A DNA stretch of 28,925 nucleotides from REEB95 sp035632395 (GTDB taxonomy: Bacteria > Pseudomonadota > Alphaproteobacteria > ATCC43930 > CGMCC-115725): contig DASQGX010000234.1 of the NCBI GenBank assembly GCA_035632395.1, positions 1 through 28,925 on the forward strand. The letters run 5' to 3'. Position numbers and translations under genes: made by a program. Shown one piece after another: positions 8,692 through 15,961 of the stretch (its first letter is position 1; each line of letters begins with the position of its first letter). The notes under the pieces were generated by a model that saw nothing but the letters and a program-made list of their open reading frames with translations, had not been told where the DNA came from and did no database searches.

Positions 8692-11600
8692 ATTTCTCGG
8701 GGGTCTTCATCCGCCGGCCGGTGGCAACGACGCTCCTGACGCTCGGTATCGCTTTGGCCGGCGCCGTGGCCTTCTTCTGGCTGCCGGTGGCGCCGCTGCC
8801 GCAGGTCGATTTCCCGACGATTTCCGTGCATGCGACGCTGCCGGGCGCCAGTCCCGAGGTGGTCGCAACCGCGGTCGCGACGCCTCTCGAGCGTCACCTC
8901 AGCCAGATCGCCGACGTCACCGAAATGACCTCGGCCAGCACCGTCGGTGGTACGCGCATCACTCTGCAATTCGGCCTCGACCGCGACATCGACGGCGCTG
9001 CGCGCGACGTCCAGGCGGCGATCAACGCAGCACGCGCCGATTTGCCGACAAGCCTGCGGCAGAACCCGACCTACCGGAAGGTCAATCCGGCCGACGCGCC
9101 GATCATGGTGCTGGCGCTGACCTCGGACGCGCTCGACCGCGGACAGATGTACGACGCCGCTAGCACGGTATTGGCGCAGAAACTGTCGCAGCTGCCGGGT
9201 GTCGGCGAGGTCGACGTCAGCGGCTCGGCGCTGCCGGCGGTGCGCGCCGAGCTCAATCCGCTGGCGCTGGCGCACTACGGCATCGGTCTCGAGGACGTGC
9301 GGGCCGCGCTCGCGGCGGCGAACGCGCATGCGCCCAAAGGCGCGATCGAGGATAACGGCAAGCGCTATCAGATCTACGACAACGACCAGGCGCGCAACGC
9401 TGCAGCGTACAAGGACCTGGTCGTCGCCTATCGCAACGGCGCCGCGGTGACGCTGTCCGAAGTCGCCGACGTCGTTGATTCGGTCGAGAATTTACGCAAC
9501 GCCGGTCTCGCCAATGGCAAGCCGGCAGTTCTGGTCATCATCTACCGCCAGCCAGGCGGCAACATCATCAGCACGGTCGATGGCGTCAAAGCCGAGCTGC
9601 CGGTGTTGCAGGCCGAGATCCCGGCCGCCATCGACGTCAGCATTCCGGTCGACCGTTCGACAACCATCCGCTCCTCGCTCGCCGAAGTCGAGCGTACGCT
9701 CGTGATCTCGACGCTGTTGGTGATCGCGGTCGTCTATCTGTTCCTGCGCAACGGCCGCGCCATCATGATCCCGTCGGTCGCGGTGCCGGTGTCGCTGATC
9801 GGCACCTTCGGCGTGATGTATCTGCTCGGCTACAGCCTCGACAATCTGTCGCTGATGGCGCTCACCGTCGCGACTGGCTTCGTCGTCGATGACGCCATCG
9901 TCGTGCTCGAGAACACGACGCGGCATCTCGAAGCCGGCATGTCGCGGCTGCAGGCTGCGTTGCAGGGCGCACGCGAAGTCGGCTTCACCGTGCTGTCGAT
10001 GAGCCTGTCGCTCATCGCCGTGTTCACCCCCATCCTGCTCATGGGCGGACTCATCGGCCGCTTGTTCCGCGAATTTGCGATGACGCTGTCGATCGCCATC
10101 GTGGTTTCACTGGTCCTGTCGCTGACAACGACACCGATGATGTGTGCTCGGCTCCTGTACCGGCCGCGCGCCGACGATCCCCCGCCGCACCGCCTGCTGC
10201 GCTGGAGCGAGCACGGCTTCGACCGGATCAAGGAAGGCTACCGCCGCTCGCTGGCCTGGTCGCTGCGCCATTCGCGCCTGGTGCTCGCCATCCTCGCGGC
10301 GACGCTCTGTCTCAATGTTTTGCTGTTCATCGTCGTGCCCAAGGGCTTTTTTCCCGAGCAGGACACAGGCCGGTTGATCGGTGGCATCCAGGCCGACCAA
10401 AGCATTTCGTTCCAGCTGATGCAGAAAAAGCTGACGCAGTTCGTTTCGATCATGCTTAAGGACAAAGCGATCGATAACGTCGTCGCCTTCACCGGTGGCG
10501 GCGAGACGAACTCCGGCTTCCTTTTCGCATCGCTCAAGCCGTTGAATCAGCGGCCCGGCATCGACCAGGTGATCGGCCGGCTGCGGCGCGAGCTGTCGGT
10601 GGTGCCCGGCGCCACGCTCTTCCTCCAGCCAGTGCAAGACATTCGCGTCGGCGGCCGGCCCTCGAACGCGCTCTACCAATACACGCTGCGCAGCGACGAT
10701 CTGCAGACGCTCAACGAATGGGTGCCCAAGATCGTCGCAGCGCTGCAAAAGGTGCCGCAGCTCACCGACGTCAACTCCGACCAACAGGACAAGGGCCTCG
10801 AAACCGATCTGGCGATCGACCGCGCGACCGCCGCTCGACTGGGTCTCAGCGTCAGCGCCATCGACAACACACTCTACGACGCCTTCGGTCAGCGCCAAGT
10901 CTCGACGATCTATAATCCTCTGAACCAGTACCACGTCATCATGGAGGTGGCGCCCCAGTTCTGGCAGAACCCGGAAACGCTCAAGGATCTGTACGTCAGC
11001 ACCGCCGGCGGCGCTGTCGGAGGCACGCAAGCGACCAATGCCGTTGCAGGCACGGTCGTCCTCAAGGGCCAAACCAGCAACGCGTCGGCGGTCGCCGCCG
11101 ACGAAGCGCGCAATTTCGCGATCAATTCGATCACCGCCATCGGTCACGGCCCTGCGTCGGCCGGCACCGCCGTCAGCACCAACAAGGAAACCATGGTGCC
11201 GCTGGCGACGTTCGCCAGCTTCCATCCGGGAACGACGCCGCTCGCCGTCAATCACCAAGGGCTGTCGGTCGCCTCGACCATCTCGTTCAACCTAGCGCCG
11301 GGCGTCGCCTTGGGCCAGGCGGCGACGTTGGTCAACCGTACCATGCTCGAGCTCGGCGTGCCGTCCAACGTCATCGGCAGCTTCCAGGGCACTGCTCAGG
11401 TCTTCCAGCAGTCGCTGGCCGCCGAGCCGTTCCTGATCCTCGCCGCGTTGGCGGCGGTCTATATCGTGCTCGGCGTGCTCTACGAGAGCTACGTCCATCC
11501 GATCACGATCTTGTCGACGCTGCCCTCGGCTGGCGTCGGCGCGGTGCTGGCGCTGATGCTGTTCCACACCGAATTCAGCATTATCGCCTTGATCGGTGTC

Positions 11601-11978
11601 ATCCTGCTGATCGGTATCGTCAAGAAGAACGCCATCATGATGATCGACTTCGCGCTCGATGCCGAACGCAGCCTCGGCCTGTCGTCGCACGACGCCATCT
11701 TTCAGGCGTGCTTGATGCGCTTCAGGCCGATCATGATGACGACGATGGCGGCGATGCTCGGCGCGGTGCCGCTGGCCATCGGGGCGGGCGAGGGTGGCGA
11801 GCTGCGCCGGCCGCTCGGCCTCGCCATTGTCGGCGGCCTGATGATTAGCCAGTTGTTGACCCTCTACACGACGCCGGTGATCTACCTCTATCTCGATCGT
11901 TTCCGCCTGTGGGGCCTGCGGCAGTGGGGCCGCCGTGGCGCCGGTCTGCTTGGCGGCGCGCCGGTGCCCGGAGAATGA
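8688..11978 (+). CDS. mdtC: RND multidrug efflux permease subunit, MdtC-like, with periplasmic insertion
   Basis: Second RND subunit, 1096 residues, clearly related to but distinct from its neighbour. It starts SGVFIRRPVATTLLT; helix 4 carries D401-D402 in GFVVDDAIVVLEN, and GIVKKNAIMMIDFA recurs near the end. It is longer than the family norm of about 1020-1050 because of an Ala/Thr/Ser/Gly-rich stretch at residues about 774-834 (bases 11007-11190), just before the conserved VPLATFASF. The reading frame is uninterrupted. Start overlaps the previous stop (ATGA), and its own stop is followed directly by the channel gene. Expected to assemble with the MdtB-like subunit into a mixed trimer. Confidence 0.92.
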   Translation: MNFSGVFIRRPVATTLLTLGIALAGAVAFFWLPVAPLPQVDFPTISVHATLPGASPEVVATAVATPLERHLSQIADVTEMTSASTVGGTRITLQFGLDRDIDGAARDVQAAINAARADLPTSLRQNPTYRKVNPADAPIMVLALTSDALDRGQMYDAASTVLAQKLSQLPGVGEVDVSGSALPAVRAELNPLALAHYGIGLEDVRAALAAANAHAPKGAIEDNGKRYQIYDNDQARNAAAYKDLVVAYRNGAAVTLSEVADVVDSVENLRNAGLANGKPAVLVIIYRQPGGNIISTVDGVKAELPVLQAEIPAAIDVSIPVDRSTTIRSSLAEVERTLVISTLLVIAVVYLFLRNGRAIMIPSVAVPVSLIGTFGVMYLLGYSLDNLSLMALTVATGFVVDDAIVVLENTTRHLEAGMSRLQAALQGAREVGFTVLSMSLSLIAVFTPILLMGGLIGRLFREFAMTLSIAIVVSLVLSLTTTPMMCARLLYRPRADDPPPHRLLRWSEHGFDRIKEGYRRSLAWSLRHSRLVLAILAATLCLNVLLFIVVPKGFFPEQDTGRLIGGIQADQSISFQLMQKKLTQFVSIMLKDKAIDNVVAFTGGGETNSGFLFASLKPLNQRPGIDQVIGRLRRELSVVPGATLFLQPVQDIRVGGRPSNALYQYTLRSDDLQTLNEWVPKIVAALQKVPQLTDVNSDQQDKGLETDLAIDRATAARLGLSVSAIDNTLYDAFGQRQVSTIYNPLNQYHVIMEVAPQFWQNPETLKDLYVSTAGGAVGGTQATNAVAGTVVLKGQTSNASAVAADEARNFAINSITAIGHGPASAGTAVSTNKETMVPLATFASFHPGTTPLAVNHQGLSVASTISFNLAPGVALGQAATLVNRTMLELGVPSNVIGSFQGTAQVFQQSLAAEPFLILAALAAVYIVLGVLYESYVHPITILSTLPSAGVGAVLALMLFHTEFSIIALIGVILLIGIVKKNAIMMIDFALDAERSLGLSSHDAIFQACLMRFRPIMMTTMAAMLGAVPLAIGAGEGGELRRPLGLAIVGGLMISQLLTLYTTPVIYLYLDRFRLWGLRQWGRRGAGLLGGAPVPGE

Positions 11979-11980
11979 CC

Positions 11981-13447
11981 ATGCGCCGCATCCTCGTCCT
12001 CGGCTTCGCGTTGACGCTCGCCGCCTGCTCGGTCGGACCCGACTATCAGCGGCCGCCCGCCCCGGCGCCCGCCGCCTACAAGGAAACCGCAGACTGGAAA
12101 CCGGCGACGCCGAAAGCGGCGGCGTCGGGCCAGCCGTGGTGGTCGATCTACGACGATCCGACGCTCAACCACCTCGAAAGCCAGGTCGACGTATCGAACC
12201 AGAATCTCAAAGCGGTCGAAGCCGCCTATCGCCAGGCGGTTGCGGTCGTCGCCGAAAACCGCGCCGGCTTTTTCCCTTCGATCGGCGTCAGTCCCGCCAT
12301 GAGCCGCTCGCGGCCCGCCGGCAGCCAGTTCGGCGGCGGCCGTATCCGCAACGAATTCAGCCTGCCGGTCGATGCCACCTGGGTCATCGACATTTGGGGC
12401 CAAGTCCGCCGCACCGTCGAAAGCGCCACCGCCACCGCCCAGGCCGACGCGGCGCAGCTCGCCGCGGCGCGGCTGTCGGCCCAGGCGACGCTGGCACAGG
12501 ATTACTTCCAGCTGCGCGTCAACGATGCCCAGCACAAGCTGCTCGAAGACACGGTCGCCGCCTATACCCAGCAGCTACGCGTCACCCGCAACAAGTACGA
12601 TGCCGGCAACGTCGCCAAATCCGACATGGCGCAGGCGCAGGCGACGCTCGAGAACACGCGCTCGCAGATGGTGGCACTGGGCGTGGCACGGGCGCAGCTC
12701 GAGCATGCCATCGCCGTCCTCATCGGCGAGCCGCCCGCTTCGTTCGCCCTGGCGCCGACACCGACGCGGCTGACGATGCAAGTGCCGGTAGTGTCCGCCG
12801 GCGTGCCGTCGACGCTGCTCGAACGCAATCCGACCGTGGCCCAGGCCGAGCGCCAGATGGCGGCAGCGAATGCACAGATCGGCGTCGCTGTCGCGGGTTA
12901 TTTCCCGTCGCTGACACTCAGCGGCAGCTACGGCTTCTCCAGCAGCATGCTTGACACCTTGCTGCATGCTTCGAGCGTCACCTGGTCGTTCGGCCCGCAG
13001 ATCGCCGCCAATGTCTTCAACGGCGGCCTCACCACCGCCCAGGTCGAAGCGGCGCACGCCGCCTATGACGAATCGGTGGCCAACTACCGCCAAACCGTGC
13101 TCACCGCGTTCCAGGGCGTCGAGGACAATCTCGCCGCGCTCAAGGTGCTGCAGAACCAGGCGATGGTGCAGGACACCGCGGTCGGAGCCTCGAGCGAGGC
13201 CGAGCGCCTGATCCTGAATCAGTATTTGGCCGGCACCGTCGACTATACGAGCGTGGTCACCGCCGAGGCGACCGCCCTCGCCGACCGCGAGACGGCGCTC
13301 ACCGTCCTGCAAAGCCGCTTGAATGCCAGCGTGCTGTTGGTCGAGAATCTTGGCGGCGGCTGGAACAGCGCCGAGTTGCCCAACAGCTCGCTGCCGGTGC
13401 CGCCGCCGGGATTTCCGGCTGGGTCCGAGACCAAGGGATCGCCATGA
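11981..13447 (+). CDS. outer-membrane efflux channel lipoprotein, NodT/OprM family
   Basis: TolC-like outer-membrane channel closing the tripartite pump. The N-terminus is a lipoprotein signal peptide with lipobox LAAC, putting the acylated cysteine at residue 16 and then the family's SVGPDYQRP. The 488-residue length and two duplicated coiled-coil/barrel halves (each with the repeated pattern of long Ala/Gln-rich helices) fit the family. Two starts are possible: ATG 11975, which overlaps the pump stop as ATGA, or ATG 11981, which has GGAG (11970-11973) at the better spacing of seven bases; I chose the latter. The stop overlaps the arfB start (13444-13447). Confidence 0.9.
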   Translation: MRRILVLGFALTLAACSVGPDYQRPPAPAPAAYKETADWKPATPKAAASGQPWWSIYDDPTLNHLESQVDVSNQNLKAVEAAYRQAVAVVAENRAGFFPSIGVSPAMSRSRPAGSQFGGGRIRNEFSLPVDATWVIDIWGQVRRTVESATATAQADAAQLAAARLSAQATLAQDYFQLRVNDAQHKLLEDTVAAYTQQLRVTRNKYDAGNVAKSDMAQAQATLENTRSQMVALGVARAQLEHAIAVLIGEPPASFALAPTPTRLTMQVPVVSAGVPSTLLERNPTVAQAERQMAAANAQIGVAVAGYFPSLTLSGSYGFSSSMLDTLLHASSVTWSFGPQIAANVFNGGLTTAQVEAAHAAYDESVANYRQTVLTAFQGVEDNLAALKVLQNQAMVQDTAVGASSEAERLILNQYLAGTVDYTSVVTAEATALADRETALTVLQSRLNASVLLVENLGGGWNSAELPNSSLPVPPPGFPAGSETKGSP

Positions 13448-13878
13448 GGGCGTCGCAGCGCATCCGCAAGATTCCGATCGTCATCGATGAAAGTGCGGTC
13501 GACGAGGATTTCATTCTCGCTTCCGGCCCCGGCGGCCAAGCCGTGCAGAAGCAGTCGACGGCGGTCAAGCTGCATTACGACCTCAATCACGCCGACGGTA
13601 TCGACGATCACATGCGCCGCCGCCTCAAAACCATTGCTGGCAAACGGCTTCGCCGCGATGGCGTGCTGGTCATCACCGCGCAGCGCTTCCGCTCGCAGGA
13701 GCGCAATCGGGCCGACGCCCGCGCCCGCCTATGCGACCTGTTGCGGCTCGCCGCCTTCAAGGCGAAACCGCGGCTGCCGGTCGGGCCGACGCTCGCTGCC
13801 GTGCGCAAACGGGTTGAGGACAAACGCGTCCACGGCCGCTTGAAACGCCTGCGGCACATCGCGCCCGGCGACGAATGA
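13444..13878 (+). CDS. arfB: alternative ribosome-rescue factor, peptidyl-tRNA hydrolase ArfB
   Basis: Release-factor-like hydrolase that frees peptides from stalled ribosomes lacking a stop codon. The 144-residue protein has the catalytic GGQ at residues 30-32 within SGPGGQAVQKQSTAV, the release-factor domain 3 fold, and no codon-recognition domain, which separates it from RF1/RF2. The C-terminal tail is basic (RKRVEDKRVHGRLKRLRH), as needed to enter the empty mRNA channel. The usual Asn/His-Val-Asn-Lys after GGQ is here Ala-Val-Gln-Lys, a mild deviation. The start overlaps the efflux lipoprotein stop by ATGA, so it is likely translated by coupling from the efflux mRNA. Confidence 0.9.
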   Translation: MRASQRIRKIPIVIDESAVDEDFILASGPGGQAVQKQSTAVKLHYDLNHADGIDDHMRRRLKTIAGKRLRRDGVLVITAQRFRSQERNRADARARLCDLLRLAAFKAKPRLPVGPTLAAVRKRVEDKRVHGRLKRLRHIAPGDE

Positions 13879-13945
13879 TACACCGGGTCGCCGGACCGCT
13901 GCCGGCGGTGTAGACTCACAGGCGACGATACGCGGACGAGGCAGC

Positions 13946-14920
13946 ATGGCGGAAACCGAGTGGGAATTGCCGCCCCAGGCGCAACCGAACCCGAAAGATT
14001 ACGGCTACGATCTGGAGCGCGCCTTGGCGGCGGTGGTGGGCGTGCGCGCCACCGTGCCGGAAGACGCTTTCACGGCGCAAACGCTCGGCACCGAGCGCGC
14101 CGGCAACGGTGTCGTCATCCGCGAAGACGGCATTGTCCTGACCATCGGCTACCTCATCACCGAGGCGGAAAGCCTGTGGCTCAATACCGGCGACGGCCGC
14201 GCCCTGCCGGGTCACGTCGTCGCCTACGACCAGGAAACCGGTTTCGGTCTGGTGCAGGCGCTCGGCCGACTCAGTCTGCCGGCGATGGCGCTCGGCCAGT
14301 CGGCAAACGCCCAAGTGGACGACGACGTCGTGGTCGGGGGTGCTGGCGGCCGCTCCCGTTCGCTGGCGGCGCGTATCGCTGCCAAGCAGGAATTCGCCGG
14401 CTATTGGGAATATCTGCTCGACGAAGCGTTGTTTACCGCGCCGGCGCATCCCAATTGGGGCGGCACGGCGGTAATCAACGCCGCCGGTCGGCTCATCGGC
14501 ATCGGTTCGCTGCATCTGCAGCAGGCGCGCGAGCACGGCCGCACCGAGCATCTCAACATGAACGTGCCGATCGACCTGCTGAAGCCGATCTACGACGATC
14601 TGCTGACGCTCGGCCGGCCCAATAAGCCGCCGCGTCCGTGGCTCGGCTTCTACGCCACCGAGATCGAGGACCGCGTTGTGGTCGCCGGCCTCAGCAACGA
14701 TGGGCCGGCGCGTCAGGCCGACATGCGCGTCGGCGACATCCTGGTGTCGATCGCCGGCAAGGAGGTCGGCACGCTGGCGGCGCTCTATCGTCGCCTGTGG
14801 TCGCTCGGCCGCGCCGGCGTCGAAGTGCCGCTGACGCTGCAGCGCGACGGGCGGACGCTGACGGTGACGCCGCGCTCGACCGACCGATCGACGCTCCTGA
14901 AGAAGGCGCGGCTGCAGTAG
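13946..14920 (+). CDS. HtrA/Deg-like trypsin-fold protein with PDZ domain, catalytic triad apparently lost
   Basis: A 324-residue protein with an S1C (HtrA/Deg) fold at about residues 25-225 and a PDZ domain at about 232-312 (PWLGFYA ... PARQADMRVGDILVSIAGKEV). It lines up with HtrA landmarks, but the triad positions differ: GNGVVIREDGIVLT is followed by IGYLI where TNNHVV carries the His; DQETGFGLVQ replaces the usual xTDLAVL with the Asp; and HPNWGGTAV replaces GNSGGPLV with the Ser. No signal peptide or membrane helix is seen, so it is probably cytoplasmic. GAGG lies five bases before ATG 13946. A binding or scaffold role is inference; many databases would label it serine protease. Confidence 0.82.
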   Translation: MAETEWELPPQAQPNPKDYGYDLERALAAVVGVRATVPEDAFTAQTLGTERAGNGVVIREDGIVLTIGYLITEAESLWLNTGDGRALPGHVVAYDQETGFGLVQALGRLSLPAMALGQSANAQVDDDVVVGGAGGRSRSLAARIAAKQEFAGYWEYLLDEALFTAPAHPNWGGTAVINAAGRLIGIGSLHLQQAREHGRTEHLNMNVPIDLLKPIYDDLLTLGRPNKPPRPWLGFYATEIEDRVVVAGLSNDGPARQADMRVGDILVSIAGKEVGTLAALYRRLWSLGRAGVEVPLTLQRDGRTLTVTPRSTDRSTLLKKARLQ

Positions 14921-14930
14921 CGATTTCGAT

Positions 14931-15854
14931 TCAGGCGGCGCGTGCGGCGGCGATCACCGGCTGCATCGCCGGCAGCTCGGCGAGCTTAGCCTTGAGCGCA
15001 GCGGATTCCGCCGGACCGAGCGGCACATTAGGCGGCAGCATGTTGCGCCACGCCGGATTGCCGGTGATCAGCGCCATCGTCTCCTTGAGACCGGCGATTA
15101 GCGGATAGTCTTGGAACAGCACGCGTACCGCGGTCAGCGCCGCCTGCAGCCGGTCGGCGTCCGGCGTTCGCCAGTGGCGGTAAACCGGCTGCGCCAGCAG
15201 CGCAGTGACATTGACGGCGGCCGAAATCGTGCCGATGCCGCCGGCGCGCAGATTGTTCAGCAAATGCTGCTCGCTGCCGCAGAACACGCCGAAGCCGGGA
15301 AACTCCTTGAGCAGCGCGGCGGAATAATTCCAATCGCCACCACTGTCCTTGAGGCCGGCGATGGTGTCGCCGAATGTCTGCCGCAGCCGGCGGATCAGCG
15401 CCGACACGATCGGCACCGCCGAATGCTGCGGGAAATGATAGAGATAAATTCGCAAACGTGGATTGCCGACGCGCTCGATCGCCGCGGCGTAGAAATTGTA
15501 GAGCCCGTCGTCGCTCGGATTCTTGTAATAGAACGGCGGCAGCATCAACACGCCGGCGGCGCCGGCGTTGGTCGCCTCGCGCGCGAGTTGCACGGCGTCG
15601 GCGAGCGCGCACGAGCCGGCGCCGAAGATGCAGCGGTCGATCGGCAGCTTGGTCATCGCCGTCTCGATGATGCGCATGCGCTGTTTGAGCGACAGCGAGT
15701 TGCCCTCGCCGGTGGTGCCGAGCGGCGCCAGTCCGTCGCAGCCATTCGCCAGCAGCCAGCGGCCGTGGTTGACGAAGGCGCCGAGGTCGGGTTCGAGATT
15801 GGCGTTGAACGGCGTCAGGATCGCCGCATAGACGCCGCGCGGGGCGGGCTGCAT
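14931..15854 (-). CDS. dihydrodipicolinate synthase (DapA) family aldolase, probably not true DapA
   Basis: Class I aldolase of the N-acetylneuraminate lyase/DHDPS superfamily, 307 residues, TIM barrel. Seen: GTTGEG at residues 46-51, the Schiff-base lysine K169 in AGLKDSGGD, and the catalytic tyrosine Y139 in YLYHFPQHS. In E. coli DapA the last motif is YNVPSRTG with an arginine that binds the substrate carboxylate; here that position is His, so lysine biosynthesis is unlikely and a 2-keto-acid aldolase or dehydratase role is more likely. The substrate is unknown. ATG 15854 has GAGGT four bases upstream. It diverges from another aldolase gene across 107 bases, which suggests shared sugar-acid or keto-acid metabolism. 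Confidence 0.87.
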   Translation of the reverse strand: MQPAPRGVYAAILTPFNANLEPDLGAFVNHGRWLLANGCDGLAPLGTTGEGNSLSLKQRMRIIETAMTKLPIDRCIFGAGSCALADAVQLAREATNAGAAGVLMLPPFYYKNPSDDGLYNFYAAAIERVGNPRLRIYLYHFPQHSAVPIVSALIRRLRQTFGDTIAGLKDSGGDWNYSAALLKEFPGFGVFCGSEQHLLNNLRAGGIGTISAAVNVTALLAQPVYRHWRTPDADRLQAALTAVRVLFQDYPLIAGLKETMALITGNPAWRNMLPPNVPLGPAESAALKAKLAELPAMQPVIAAARAA

Positions 15855-15897
15855 GAGACCTCGCTGGTTCGACGGCATTTTAAGCGTCGGCGGCGCG

Positions 15898-15926
15898 AAA
15901 ATAAATGCCGCCACTCGCGGCGGCAA
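15898..15926 (-). promoter_or_regulatory. candidate promoter for the DapA-family gene, with hairpin in the spacer
   Basis: On the minus strand TTGCCG (15921-15926) and TATTTT (15898-15903) are separated by exactly 17 bases, which would start transcription near 15890, about 36 bases before the ATG. The same stretch contains a perfect 7-bp inverted repeat TGCCGCC/GGCGGCA with a six-base loop (15906-15925), next to the T-rich -10. It could therefore be an operator within the promoter, or instead a weak terminator; the promoter reading is preferred because a start codon lies just downstream. Confidence 0.35.
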
Positions 15927-15961
15927 AGCGCATGTTCTATGCTGCCGCCGGGAGTTGATCG

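Noticed and set aside
15906..15925. Hairpin in front of the DapA-family gene as a terminator
   Set aside because: A T-rich stretch follows on the minus strand, but the hairpin falls within a 17-base promoter spacer with a start codon just downstream, so a promoter or operator is the better reading.
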